A stretch of DNA of 64,000 nt from MGML01 sp034416335 (GCA_034416335.1 DAOULV010000030.1:156737-220736), one strand, 5' to 3'; shown: positions 26,401-35,279, numbered from the stretch's first letter. Notes: generated by a model from the sequence alone, not told the origin. Translations and numbers: made by a program.

Positions 26401-29400
26401 GATGAATCTGGGAGATGGTAATTTTGCCCCTAAAGGTTTGCATACTACCGGTGACGGCCCGTACTCCATGACAATCGCTGATTTTAACGGCGACGGGCTG
26501 CCGGATGTGGCATCGGTAAATGTTGGCGATTCCTCTGTCAGCATCTTGACAAACACCGGTGAAGTCAGTCTTGAACCGGATATGGTCCTGACCAAGGACT
26601 ACTTCTGGATTATTCCCGACCAGGTTCTTATAGATAATAATGCTATCGTTGTCGTGGAACCCGGCACACAGATTCAATTCTGGGCGGGTGACCCCGATGA
26701 TCCCTACAGCCAGCAACCTAACGCATTCCTCCAGGTGGAAGGTACCTTACTGGTACAGGGTACGCAGGAAGAACCCGTCGAGATGTTTCCTGACGCTCTC
26801 TGGAGCAATAAAGTTGTTCAAATAAACACTACCCAGATAGGCGTAACTGAATTACGGTATGCCCGGGTAACAAATCCCTATATCGGTAAAAACAATTACA
26901 ACTGGGAGCAAGAAGGCTTAACAAAAATTGTCGATCATTGTTACTTCGACCAGGATGTCGTCGACTTTCTGTATTACTGGAATACTGAATACACTCAATG
27001 GCATAGCACAAGCCCAGTTGTCCGGTCACGCGTTGTCAGTAATAGCATTTTTCACAAGATGGGAGTAGCACGCGCTTGGGATGATGCGACTAATTACTAC
27101 TATGGGTTCGGTGTGTATGATAACGCTCAGGGGAACCTGTATGATTCCTGTCGACTTTACGTTTATGGAAATGACCAGGCAGAAGACAATGTCTTTCTAA
27201 AAAATTATCGTATAGCTTACGGATATTCCGGTGAAAAATACTTCAATAGTTCACGTGCTGAAATCTCAGGTTACAGGTGCGATACCTGTAATGCAACTTC
27301 CGGACGAGAAGGAAACCAGTTTAAAAATAACGCGGTTCTAAACAGGTGGTGGGACCCGGATATCAGCCACTGGATGCAGTTTTACAGTTGGGAACGTGGC
27401 GACAGCAGCTATACCAGGGACAATATCTATTACCTTAGTGATAATTACTGGACCACCACTTCATCGGTCCTGCTGGATGCTGCGATTGTGGACTTTAACG
27501 ATAACTTCAATAAAGCCGAGATTGTCTACACACCAGTACTCACCAGCCCTCCCGAAAGCGCTTATCCGTTCGTTACGGGGGTAGTACTCACCCAGGGGGG
27601 TGAAAACACCACTTCGGTAGGTCCGGGCAGCGTTACATTTACCGTTACATTCAACCGCGATATGGATACATCGGTCGAGCCTAAGGTATCTTTCGGGCCC
27701 GACCTGCCGGTAACCGATTACACCGTGCATTCTATCGGGGGCGGTTGGCAGGATGCCAGGACCTGGCAGGGCACATTTAATATTAATCCCGTTACCGGTG
27801 ATGGCTACCAGCTCGTGCGGATTACAGATGCTGTTGCTGTTGATGATCCATGGCTGATTACCGGCGATGATTCGGAACGCTTCCGCTTCGAGATTATCAC
27901 GTCGGGTACGGAAGCGATGAATCTCCAGGCGAACGGACTCGAAGGCAGTGTTAACCTGACATGGACTCAGGACGACTTTGATATGCTTGCCGGTTTCAAT
28001 CTCTACCGTTCCGACACATCGGAAGGCACCTATTCGCGGATAAACGAGACCGTACTTCCACCGCAACAGTCCGGTTACAGTGACACAGATGTGGAACCGG
28101 GGCAGACCTACTATTACAAGTTCACCGTGGTAAAGACGGATATGACGGAATCGGATTTCTCCAATGTGGCCACCGGTACACCGCTTGATACTATTTCTCC
28201 TGTTATCACGCACCAGCCGGTCAGTGGTGCTTCGATAGGACTCCCTCTGCAGATATATGCCGACGTAACGGATAACGTGCACATCGACTCTGTTACCCTG
28301 TACTACAGGGCAATCGGTGAAACTGCATACAGTACACGGGCAATGGTCTACACAACCGGTGACCGCTATTCAGCTACTCTCGAGGGTTCACTGGTTACTT
28401 CTGCCGGACTGGAATATTATATCGAAGCGAGTGACGGATTGAACACCGCCAGTTCGGGCAGGTCAGATTTGCCCTGGCAGGTCCTCATCACGGACCAGCC
28501 GGTGGTTACCTCGGTGAGTCCCGGCAGCGGTTCGGTATCAGGAGGAACGTTCGTTACAATCTCAGGCAGCAACTTTAAAGTCGGCGCTTCGGCTCTGTTT
28601 GGTACCGCAGTTGCCGGTAACGTCACCGTTATCAACGATAATCAGATTACCTGCAATACCCCTGCTCATATCCCCGAAGTAGTTGATGTTACGGTGAAAA
28701 ACACGGATAACCAGACCGGCACCCTGCTCCAGGCCTTTAATTATGTCAGTGAGACTGCAACACTGAGCCTGCCGGACAGCGGCGGTGATAGCTCCGCCAT
28801 CGTTCAAATACCTGTCAGTGCGGTAAATATCCAGGGTCTGGTAGCCGCAAGCCTGAAAGTCAGCTTCGATAATAACGTATTAACTCCTCTCGACGTAAAT
28901 ACCGGCAGCCTGACGCCCGGATGGAGTCTCGCCGCCAATACTGCCGTTCTGGGAGAAGTCAGTATTTCAATGGCGAGTCCGGGTAGCGCTGTAAGCGGTT
29001 CGGGCAACCTTGTATTTATCGAATTCGAAGTAACTGGCTCAGCGGGAAACACTACCACTCTGAACCTCAGCGACGTACTTCTCAATGACGGCGCCATCCC
29101 CGTGGAAACCTCCGACGGTTCATTCCAGGTTAGTTCCGGATTAAGTGTCTCGGGTACGGTTCGTTTCTGGAGTGATAGTCTCGGCATACCGGGAGTGCTG
29201 CTCACGCTGGAAGACGGACGTGTATACGCCGGCTTGAGTCAGCTCGACGGTACCTATTCCATAACCGGTATGCCGGAGGGGACATACACACTGACACCGG
29301 AAAAGTCTGAAAACACAAATGCAATAACATCATACGATGCTTCGCTGGTACTGCAGCATGATGTAGGAATGATAACTCTCAGCGGTTACAGTGAAACAGC

Positions 29401-30235
29401 CGGAGATGTTAACAAGAGCGGGGCTGTCAACTCGATGGATGCCTATTACATCCTTCAGAAATCGGTTGGTCTCATTACCCTGCCCTTCCCCGGTGCCGGC
29501 GTTGTCTGGGAATTTGAGCCTGCCAGCAGAAGTTATAGCCCTTTAGACAGTGACCAGACTAACCAGGACTTCACCGGTATCCTTCTAGGAGATGTATCAG
29601 GTAACTGGGCAAGTGGTGGAGAAGCGACGAGTTTCAGTATGGAGTTTACACAAACAAGTATTCCCAATAGTATGGGGACAGCACGATTGAAAATGGATAA
29701 AATAAACTCCTTACCTTCAACCCAGGTTACTGTTCCGCTGAACCTCGAACTGGACGGAGGGAATCTGTACGGGGCAGATATAGTACTTACATATGACAGC
29801 AGCGTATTATCCGTTGTTTCGGTAAACACGAGTGCATTATTGGACGGATTTACCACTGCCGTTAATCTTAATCAGGCGGGTGAAATACGGCTGGCTTCAG
29901 CGGGAGCAAATCCTGTTTCATCGAGTGGGGAAATGCTTACCATTACATTTGATGTGATTGGAGTATACGGAGATATTTCAACGATAGATATTATTACTGC
30001 CGCCCTGAATGAAAACTCGATACCATCCGAGACAACCAGCGGCGGTGTTGCTGTAATAAATTCCGGAGATGCAAACTGCGATTCCGAGGTGAGTGTGCTT
30101 GATATGACCAAGGTGGCAAGAATCATCCTTTCGATGGACGAAGGAACTCTGGTAGGAGATGTTAACCTGGACGGTGTTATCAACGTTCTTGATATGACAA
30201 AGATTGCTAGAATAATCCTCGGGTTAGACAGCTAA
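23411..30235 (+). CDS. Giant secreted subtilase with FG-GAP, cohesin-like and dockerin-like domains
   Basis: 2274 residues from the ATG at 23411 (GGGAGG 6 bases upstream; an open GTG at 23393 is less likely). Order: signal peptide; inhibitor-type propeptide (YVSDQVLIKLKE); peptidase S8 with Asp266 (VIDSGVD), His324 (HGTHVAG) and Ser494 (GTSMAAP); linker; about seven FG-GAP/VCBS units (~720-1050, repeated ADFNGD...D and NNGDGTF, calcium-binding type); a region with no recognised domain; FN3 (~1500-1600); IPT/TIG (~1695-1780, SPGSGSVSGGTFVTISGSNF); cohesin-like 1 (~1780-1905); a carboxypeptidase-regulatory-like stretch; dockerin-like 1 (~1970-2030, GDVNKSGAVNSMDA); cohesin-like 2 (~2100-2215); and a C-terminal dockerin with two EF-like loops (GDANCDSEVSVLD, GDVNLDGVINVLD). 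It is an active-looking extracellular protease built to dock onto the anchored cohesins that follow. Confidence 0.92.
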   Translation: MSVKHCFIRLIFHSFRIAITTCLLLVLIMNPVDEVSTVKAEEGQEPVTSTSESECIECSSDYYASYTPDSSSQFGPYHTSPDYSTPEHAYSPFAEKVEPYQPAPEDYVSDQVLIKLKEQVFTLDYQSMEYTPNSEATRGLLSEYGISNLERVFSIGTPGFSGETSPQDIEPPVKPPSDLSRWYKATTPEGTEVLDVVKTLSEDPIVEVAEPNYVRKLAALPDATTDPLYDDQWHLDTVNAPEAWQFLADNGTNPGGWRDVVVAVIDSGVDCDHPDLASNIWVNSAEFNGTPGVDDDGNGFVDDIHGVSVVSNEHSGNPDDDHGHGTHVAGIIAASANNSEGGVGIAYNTQIMPIKAAQYSGVLATSDIAEAIYYAIDKGADIINMSFGGYTRSQLEEDALAVAFGQAVLVAAAGNDGMHNEWPCKYPIPPEPMYPSALTWVLGVMASTESDNLASFSNYDCTPHTNVEYEVMAPGVDIMSTLPDGQYAAWDGTSMAAPVVSGIAALVRSYFRDKDVYSSRFIMGQIAETGSKSGAYYIPDAYAALTTFPEPSLSYLEHWLFDTENQSAGNDSDGIVDAGETIDLAIVIRNHWSKADNVTVNLRAWNGISENDDPYVTMITSNVSYGAVGSFNTDDNGFIYDGDGVITGVSNPFTFNVSSDTPNDHVIPFYLTMTCVNGYQPTANLTFTSSFNLMVQKGREIPSIISGADVFGNKIDYTTETEPRSITSADFNGDNFTDIAVCQNANEGILSVFMNNGDGTFAERVNYTDIPWIQVIKSGDFNGDTFPDIAIIRTCDVLILPNNGDGTFNAYTQYYIGICNFNSVAAADLNSDNFTDLVVQSQNSNGKVVVLMNDGAGNFNSVVSYPVGKNPKYVVAADFNGDSHPDVAAMTYDQTIDVLLNNGDGTLSEKIVNEIVCNFYSSFLVAADIDGDLYADLVVADDQKLQILLGNGDGSFTAGGEYSNNFYVYSMSTVDLNSDSSEDIVICDNNDDRIIVLMNLGDGNFAPKGLHTTGDGPYSMTIADFNGDGLPDVASVNVGDSSVSILTNTGEVSLEPDMVLTKDYFWIIPDQVLIDNNAIVVVEPGTQIQFWAGDPDDPYSQQPNAFLQVEGTLLVQGTQEEPVEMFPDALWSNKVVQINTTQIGVTELRYARVTNPYIGKNNYNWEQEGLTKIVDHCYFDQDVVDFLYYWNTEYTQWHSTSPVVRSRVVSNSIFHKMGVARAWDDATNYYYGFGVYDNAQGNLYDSCRLYVYGNDQAEDNVFLKNYRIAYGYSGEKYFNSSRAEISGYRCDTCNATSGREGNQFKNNAVLNRWWDPDISHWMQFYSWERGDSSYTRDNIYYLSDNYWTTTSSVLLDAAIVDFNDNFNKAEIVYTPVLTSPPESAYPFVTGVVLTQGGENTTSVGPGSVTFTVTFNRDMDTSVEPKVSFGPDLPVTDYTVHSIGGGWQDARTWQGTFNINPVTGDGYQLVRITDAVAVDDPWLITGDDSERFRFEIITSGTEAMNLQANGLEGSVNLTWTQDDFDMLAGFNLYRSDTSEGTYSRINETVLPPQQSGYSDTDVEPGQTYYYKFTVVKTDMTESDFSNVATGTPLDTISPVITHQPVSGASIGLPLQIYADVTDNVHIDSVTLYYRAIGETAYSTRAMVYTTGDRYSATLEGSLVTSAGLEYYIEASDGLNTASSGRSDLPWQVLITDQPVVTSVSPGSGSVSGGTFVTISGSNFKVGASALFGTAVAGNVTVINDNQITCNTPAHIPEVVDVTVKNTDNQTGTLLQAFNYVSETATLSLPDSGGDSSAIVQIPVSAVNIQGLVAASLKVSFDNNVLTPLDVNTGSLTPGWSLAANTAVLGEVSISMASPGSAVSGSGNLVFIEFEVTGSAGNTTTLNLSDVLLNDGAIPVETSDGSFQVSSGLSVSGTVRFWSDSLGIPGVLLTLEDGRVYAGLSQLDGTYSITGMPEGTYTLTPEKSENTNAITSYDASLVLQHDVGMITLSGYSETAGDVNKSGAVNSMDAYYILQKSVGLITLPFPGAGVVWEFEPASRSYSPLDSDQTNQDFTGILLGDVSGNWASGGEATSFSMEFTQTSIPNSMGTARLKMDKINSLPSTQVTVPLNLELDGGNLYGADIVLTYDSSVLSVVSVNTSALLDGFTTAVNLNQAGEIRLASAGANPVSSSGEMLTITFDVIGVYGDISTIDIITAALNENSIPSETTSGGVAVINSGDANCDSEVSVLDMTKVARIILSMDEGTLVGDVNLDGVINVLDMTKIARIILGLDS

Positions 30236-30238
30236 AAA

Positions 30239-31093
30239 ATGCATTGTTTAAGGAAGACCGCGGGACACTCGCTCCTTACTATAAGCATTTTGGTAATGTT
30301 GACACTTATTGCGGGGCTTTTCCCTATTGGTCTTGCAGGCGCTGAATGGCTGGTTACAGTTAGTATCAACAGCCCGGATGAAGTTGATAAAGATAACTAC
30401 TTCATAACTACTGTTGAAATCAGCGAAGTATCTGCGTTAAATGCTGTTCAATATGATGTATTGTTTGATCCATCGATAATTAACCTTGAAAAGATAGATG
30501 AAGGTCGGATGGATGGTGGAACCGTAATGCCGGTATTGCATAACGAAATAAGCCCGGGGCATATTCGGGTTATTCAGTCTATGGGTTTGGATTCTGTCGA
30601 TGGTACGGGTATTCTTTCAGTGATAAAATTCCACGCACTACAAACCGGGGAAAGTGCTATAAGTTTGTCTAACGGAACCCTCAGCGGTTTTGATGGTGAA
30701 ATAATGGCTACCTGGATTGACGACTCAGTTGCTGTCCTTTCAACGGAGTCCGGAACTCAAGATTCGTCGACAACATCACCTTCTCTATCCGATGAAGCAC
30801 CTTCCGAATCTGACCTGGACACAGGTGAAGGAGAAATGTCTGTTGCACCGGAATCTGACATAGAGGAAACACCTGTTGAAACGGAATCAGAGAATAGCAT
30901 TGAAGGATCAGCAACAACCCCGACATCAGAATCGGATAATATTGATACTGATAATGAAGAAGATAGTCCGAAACAACCGGTGGCTGAGAACAAAGGTGTG
31001 AATTGGGCTGTACTCTGGGGAATTATCGGAGGAGTAGCTGTATTAACTGCTCTGATTGTATATAACCAATTTTTTAGAAGAAGAAGATATTAG
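30239..31093 (+). CDS. Membrane-anchored cohesin-domain surface protein
   Basis: 284 residues: signal peptide (to ~32); one cohesin-like domain (~38-165, ALNAVQYDVLFDPSIINL, VDGTGILSVIKFHAL); a long Ser/Thr/Glu/Asp-rich linker (~170-255); a TM helix (NWAVLWGIIGGVAVLTALIV) and RRRRY as stop-transfer. The start lies 3 bases after the subtilase stop (TAAAAAATG), so translation is probably coupled. It displays a cohesin at the cell surface, and the dockerin at the end of the neighbouring protease is the obvious ligand. Binding is inferred from domains and gene order only. Confidence 0.85.
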   Translation: MHCLRKTAGHSLLTISILVMLTLIAGLFPIGLAGAEWLVTVSINSPDEVDKDNYFITTVEISEVSALNAVQYDVLFDPSIINLEKIDEGRMDGGTVMPVLHNEISPGHIRVIQSMGLDSVDGTGILSVIKFHALQTGESAISLSNGTLSGFDGEIMATWIDDSVAVLSTESGTQDSSTTSPSLSDEAPSESDLDTGEGEMSVAPESDIEETPVETESENSIEGSATTPTSESDNIDTDNEEDSPKQPVAENKGVNWAVLWGIIGGVAVLTALIVYNQFFRRRRY

Positions 31094-31101
31094 ATGTAGT
31101 T

Positions 31102-32286
31102 ATGCTAATAGTGAAAAATCAAAAGAGAGAGTCAAAGACAAAAAGAATCCGCTTTTTCTCATCTGTTTTCTTCCTGTTAGCCATAGTTATAGTAACAGTT
31201 GCTGTACTGCTACCCCAATCAACAAAGGTGTTTGCCGATAATGAGGTTACAGTCAGTATATCTCCATCGTTTACTGAGTTTTCACCTGGAGATAATTTCA
31301 CTGTTAATATCACTATTGGCAGTGTAGTGGACCTTAATGCTGTTCAATACGATATCATCTTTGATCCTTCAGTACTCGGGCTGGACGATATTTCCGACGG
31401 AATGATTGATTCTACAGTAATGCCAGTTCCGACCGGTGAAGCTGCTCCTCAGGAGATTACTTTGGGACATTGGCGGGTAGTCCAGTCTCTGGGTTTAAAC
31501 TCGGTTAATGGTACCGGTTACCTGTCGGTATTGCATTTTCATTCGTTACAACACGGGACAAGTAATATTGATCTCACTGACGGTATCTTAAGTGGTATGA
31601 CCGGGGAGATACCAGCCACATGGATTAGCGGTTTGGCAGTCTCCACTCTGTATGTAACACCGCCGACGGTTACTACCCTCAGTATCGACAAGCTGGGCGC
31701 CACCGTAACCACTCTAAACGGTAAACTTGATTCCCCGGGCACCGTTACTCCAGTAAATGTTTCTTTCGTGTGGGGAACATCCCCAGGTGATTACCCAAAT
31801 GAGACCACGCCCTTTACGATGAGTGCCCCTGGAGCGTTTTCTTTCAGGCTGGTGAGCCTATCGAGTAATACTACCTATTACTTCAAGGCGAAAGCTGTCG
31901 GCTACGGTACTGTCTACGGCAGCGAGATGAGTTTTAAAACAATGACCAGCGGTTGCTTCATTGCAACTGCTGCCTACGGTTCCTACCTGGATAAGCATCT
32001 TGATACACTGCGCCATTTCCGGGATCAATACCTGATAACCAATAGCCCGGGGCAGGACTTCGTCGAATTCTATTACACGAACAGTCCCCCGGTGGCTCAA
32101 TTTATAATCGATAACTCCTGGCTGAAGCCTCTAGTACGGATAACTCTGGCACCTGTTGTAGTGATGGCTGGTGTTGCCATCAAAATCACGCTGGTTGGTG
32201 AACTGGCGTTGATTGGTTTCCTGGTCATCGCCGTTATCGTAATTGCTGTCTGGATGAGAAAACGGCGGAGGCATGCCGCCGGATAA
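31102..32286 (+). CDS. Cohesin/FN3-like surface protein with CFI-box and C-terminal membrane anchor
   Basis: 394 residues: signal anchor (FFSSVFFLLAIVIVTVAVLL); cohesin-like domain (~48-185, DLNAVQYDIIFDPSVLGL), clearly paralogous to that of the preceding gene; an FN3-like module (~190-275); then GCFIATAAYGSYLDKHLDTL, the CFI-box motif of C-terminal regions seen in many exported proteins; and a final TM helix with RKRRRH. It is third in the operon (gap 8 bases). The CFI-box is thought to mark surface-attached proteins, but its mechanism is not known. Confidence 0.83.
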   Translation: MLIVKNQKRESKTKRIRFFSSVFFLLAIVIVTVAVLLPQSTKVFADNEVTVSISPSFTEFSPGDNFTVNITIGSVVDLNAVQYDIIFDPSVLGLDDISDGMIDSTVMPVPTGEAAPQEITLGHWRVVQSLGLNSVNGTGYLSVLHFHSLQHGTSNIDLTDGILSGMTGEIPATWISGLAVSTLYVTPPTVTTLSIDKLGATVTTLNGKLDSPGTVTPVNVSFVWGTSPGDYPNETTPFTMSAPGAFSFRLVSLSSNTTYYFKAKAVGYGTVYGSEMSFKTMTSGCFIATAAYGSYLDKHLDTLRHFRDQYLITNSPGQDFVEFYYTNSPPVAQFIIDNSWLKPLVRITLAPVVVMAGVAIKITLVGELALIGFLVIAVIVIAVWMRKRRRHAAG

Positions 32287-32933
32287 AGTGATTATATATG
32301 GCATTGCAGGTTGCCTGGCTGGAATAAAGATAACTTCGTCGAGTCTTCATCGATTAAGGTTGGTTTATATCAAATTCGTGCCTTAAACAAAATACTGCAT
32401 TATTCCATGTAGAGTTCGAGCCTTCCCCACCTCCGTTATAAATTTGGGTCTTTTAGATTCAGATCATACGGTACATCGAAAAGATTATATCTATAGTCTA
32501 TTCGATGGGAATAACTCGCCTGCGTGAGAAAGACAGTCATTTATCTGTCATCCCGTGCTTAACACGGGATCCAGGAAAATTTATCCGGGAACGTATTTAC
32601 GATATTATATGTGAGTTCCAGCGTATCAGAGAATGCTGGAATAATCCGCCTGCGCTGAAACTGAGGCGGGTAGACTTTTTAAAAAGGGAGACAAAAAGAG
32701 GACGGATTGCTTCGCTTCGTTCGCAATGACCTGTCTGCGATGAAGATAGTGATTTATTTGATTCTGTCGTTGTTCTGGGTTAAGATTCAGTCTAATTCTA
32801 GCCTTGAACATATATTAAATCGATGAAACGCCATATCCGCCAACCAAGAACAGGCACTGCATAAGTCCGCAAGAAAAGTCGGGACAGCATCACTCTATAA
32901 TGGTATATTTTCACAGGAAGGAGATATCAGGAA
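32287..32933. other. Intergenic region with short palindromic repeats
   Basis: No gene is supported over 647 bases. It contains a hairpin atcccgtgcttaacacgggat (about 32551-32571), a cctgcgctgaaa...ggcgggtag unit (about 32648-32672) and a cttcg-rich gcaatgacc unit (about 32705-32732), all related to those at 11.7-12.1 kb. A TATAAT at 32896-32901 and the AAGGAG site serve the AraC-type gene. Confidence 0.55.
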
Positions 32934-33800
32934 ATGGACTGGACGGCCAGGATGAATGCGGCGATAGACTACATCGAGGAAAATCTGGCGGGGAATATCG
33001 ATTACAGCAAGGCAGCCGAGAAGGCATTCTGTTCGACGTTTCATTTTCAGCGGATGTTCCTGGCTGTATGCGGAATAACTCCGGCGGAATATGTCCGGCG
33101 GCGGAGACTTACACTGGCGGCATCAGAGCTGTCGCCCGATTCCTCCAGGGTAATAGATATTGCGCTGAAATACGGTTACGAATCACCGGATGCGTTCACC
33201 AGGGCGTTCAGGAATATGCACGGAGTGACACCGACGGCGGCGCGCGAGCCTGGAGTGAAACTGACGGCGTATCCACGAATCTCTTTTCAAATTCAACTTA
33301 CAGGAGGAAATGATTTGGACTATCAGATAAAGAAGACTCCGGCTTTCAATGTAGCCATAGTATCAAGGAAATTCACCAGTATCGACGGGCAGAATTACAG
33401 GGATATCCCGGAATGGTGGAGTGAATTCGTTAAATCTCCGGATTGTGCTGAGCTGACAGCTCTTTCCGGAAATAAACCTGGGGCGATAACACAGGGACTA
33501 ATGCTCGGAGTCTGCTACGGTGAAGAGGAAACCGGGGAGTTTTATTACGGGATAGCGGTTGAACTTCCCGAAGACGCCCCGGCTGGAAAATTCGAAATGA
33601 TGGAAATACCGGCGACAAACTGGGCGGTGTTCGACTTCCTGTTGCCGGATTTACAGGAGACTTCTATAAAGGTATTCAGAGACTGGTACACAGCTACCGG
33701 CAACGAAACTACCGGTGGACCTGACCTGGAAGTTTACCTGAACGAAGGACCTGACGAAGAAATGAAGTGCCAGATATGGGCGCCGATAAAGAAGAAATAA
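32934..33800 (+). CDS. AraC-type regulator with GyrI-like ligand-binding domain
   Basis: 288 residues. The N-terminal two-HTH AraC DNA-binding domain (~1-110, ENLAGNIDYSKAAEKAFCS, then DIALKYGYESPDAFTRAF) is followed by a GyrI-like/AraC effector-binding domain (~125-288). This is the layout of Rob/SoxS-like regulators that bind lipophilic or drug-like ligands. An AAGGAG site is 11 bases before the ATG. No adjacent target gene is obvious, and a very strong terminator isolates it from the ferredoxin gene. Confidence 0.9.
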   Translation: MDWTARMNAAIDYIEENLAGNIDYSKAAEKAFCSTFHFQRMFLAVCGITPAEYVRRRRLTLAASELSPDSSRVIDIALKYGYESPDAFTRAFRNMHGVTPTAAREPGVKLTAYPRISFQIQLTGGNDLDYQIKKTPAFNVAIVSRKFTSIDGQNYRDIPEWWSEFVKSPDCAELTALSGNKPGAITQGLMLGVCYGEEETGEFYYGIAVELPEDAPAGKFEMMEIPATNWAVFDFLLPDLQETSIKVFRDWYTATGNETTGGPDLEVYLNEGPDEEMKCQIWAPIKKK

Positions 33801-33825
33801 GCATTCAGGAGGAATAAGTCATTGA

Positions 33826-33867
33826 GTACGGGGGAGTGATGTGGCTACATCACTCCCCCGTACTTTT
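33826..33867 (+). terminator. Very strong intrinsic terminator after the AraC-type gene
   Basis: A perfect 17-bp stem (33826-33842 with 33847-33863; gtacgggggagtgatgt arm), a 4-base loop, then TTTT. Confidence 0.92.
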
Positions 33868-33944
33868 ACCGGAGAAAAGTCACATACAATGGGATGAAGA
33901 CAGGCTAGAATACGGTATAATCATAATAGACAGCGGAGTATGTA

Positions 33945-34157
33945 ATGCCTGCCAAAATGGCACTGGTAGACTATAATAAGTGCCGTCCGGGTGAATGCGA
34001 GGACGGCATCTGTCCGGCGGTGAAGGCCTGTGAAAAGAAACTGCTTATACAGGAAACACCGGGCGAACCGCCTATGCCGGACCCGGCGCTGTGCAAGGGG
34101 TGCGGAGACTGCGCTAGAGCGTGCCCTCTGGGAGCTATTAAAGTAATACGAAACTAA
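33945..34157 (+). CDS. 4Fe-4S ferredoxin-like protein
   Basis: 70 residues. Cys at residues ~13-31 (KCRPGECEDGICPAVKAC) gives a first, irregular set, and CKGCGDCARACP (~50-61) is a canonical CxxCxxCxxxCP cluster motif. The layout resembles the N-terminal iron-sulphur domain of RNase L inhibitor-type proteins and small 2[4Fe-4S] ferredoxins. An electron carrier or accessory role is likely; the partner is not known. It is probably cotranscribed with the FmdB gene 16 bases downstream. Confidence 0.75.
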   Translation: MPAKMALVDYNKCRPGECEDGICPAVKACEKKLLIQETPGEPPMPDPALCKGCGDCARACPLGAIKVIRN

Positions 34158-34173
34158 ACGTCCGAAGAAACTT

Positions 34174-34365
34174 ATGCCTATATACGAGTATAAATGCAGA
34201 AAATGCGACGGCAAGTTCGAGATGCTGCGGGGTATGTTCGACAGCGATGAAGAAATAAAGTGCCCCGAGTGTGGGGAGAAATCACCGGAGAGAGTATTTT
34301 CTGTATTCGGCAGTAAATCATCCGACGCTGACTGTCTGCCCGGGTCTTCTTCTGGTTCGACCTGA
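34174..34365 (+). CDS. FmdB-family zinc ribbon protein
   Basis: 63 residues: MPIYEYKCRKCDGKFE is the FmdB start with a CxxC zinc knuckle, and IKCPECGEKSPERVFS supplies the second. The C-terminus is Ser/Gly-rich. The family was named for a putative regulator of formylmethanofuran dehydrogenase, but its function in bacteria is not established. Confidence 0.85.
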   Translation: MPIYEYKCRKCDGKFEMLRGMFDSDEEIKCPECGEKSPERVFSVFGSKSSDADCLPGSSSGST

Positions 34366-34394
34366 AGTGTCGCCAGGTAGGGCGTTGCCCTGCG

Positions 34395-35279
34395 TTAAAT
34401 GTGGAGATCGAGAAGTTCTCTTGCCAGGAACCCGATACCGAAGGCAAGAGCTGCTATCCCAAGGCTGACGGCGAGCATTTCCAGGAACATCTTGATTATA
34501 GACGTATCCCTGGCTACGGAGAGATAAAAGGTCAGGATAAAAATCACTATTACGGCATCGAAAATCATAAAACCCAGTGCAATATAAATGTTGCCGAACA
34601 AGAGATACGGAAGTAAGAGGAAAGCAACGGCAACGATATTGGCAACCCAGGCGTAAAACGCCGATTTCAAGGGATTTTTCACGCTGGTACTGGACTTGGT
34701 AGCGATATATTCGGTACCTGTAGTAGACAGCGAGACCGTTATACCGATTATAAGCCCGGCCATCAGTATAAGGTCTTTTTCCTGCAGGGCAAAGGTAAAA
34801 CCGGCGAGAGCACCGGTAATTTCCACCAGGGCTACATTCAAACCGCGGACGACGTCACTACTGTATTCAAGCCTTTCATCATCGATAAGATCTATGAGTT
34901 CATTTCCGTGTCGTTCTTCATCACGGACTACGTTCTGCACTTCCGGTATAGTTTTTGCCAGTTCCTGGTAGGCGGTATGAGCCTTGTCTTCCTGACGTTC
35001 CATAAGTTTCAGTCCGAAGGTGATGCCGAATATCCTGGATATCAGGTAGTACAGCCATATCTTGATTCTGTTCGGCCTGACGTCAATACAGGAATAGTAG
35101 GTGCAGAGGTTATGGTGCTTGAGTTCGTCCTTAGATATATTCTGGAGGATTTCACGGTTACGGTTGCCTTTTATGGTACGTGAAAGCCGGTCATATATAT
35201 GATATTCCGTGATTTCCGCCTTCTGGGCGGTTATTATTTTCTTTTCTGTGGCTTTGTCTATCTGCCGTTCTGTAGCCAT
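34395..35279 (-). CDS. Ferritin-like plus VIT1/CCC1-type membrane protein
   Basis: 294 residues. The N-terminal ~130 residues are a four-helix ferritin-like domain with two carboxylate/His motifs (DELKHH and DEERHG) able to hold a di-iron site. The C-terminal half (~145-294) is a VIT1/CCC1-type domain with about five TM helices, beginning DVVRGLNVALVEITGALAGF. Fused proteins of this sort (MbfA-like) export or store iron or manganese at the membrane. No iron-regulatory gene is adjacent. The substrate metal is not determined from sequence. Confidence 0.85.
   Translation of the reverse strand: MATERQIDKATEKKIITAQKAEITEYHIYDRLSRTIKGNRNREILQNISKDELKHHNLCTYYSCIDVRPNRIKIWLYYLISRIFGITFGLKLMERQEDKAHTAYQELAKTIPEVQNVVRDEERHGNELIDLIDDERLEYSSDVVRGLNVALVEITGALAGFTFALQEKDLILMAGLIIGITVSLSTTGTEYIATKSSTSVKNPLKSAFYAWVANIVAVAFLLLPYLLFGNIYIALGFMIFDAVIVIFILTFYLSVARDTSIIKMFLEMLAVSLGIAALAFGIGFLARELLDLHI

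Noticed and set aside
27461..28282. 273-codon minus-strand frame
   Set aside because: It is opposite the subtilase gene, with no recognisable domain.
32505..32729. 74-codon frame
   Set aside because: It is made of palindromic repeat units.
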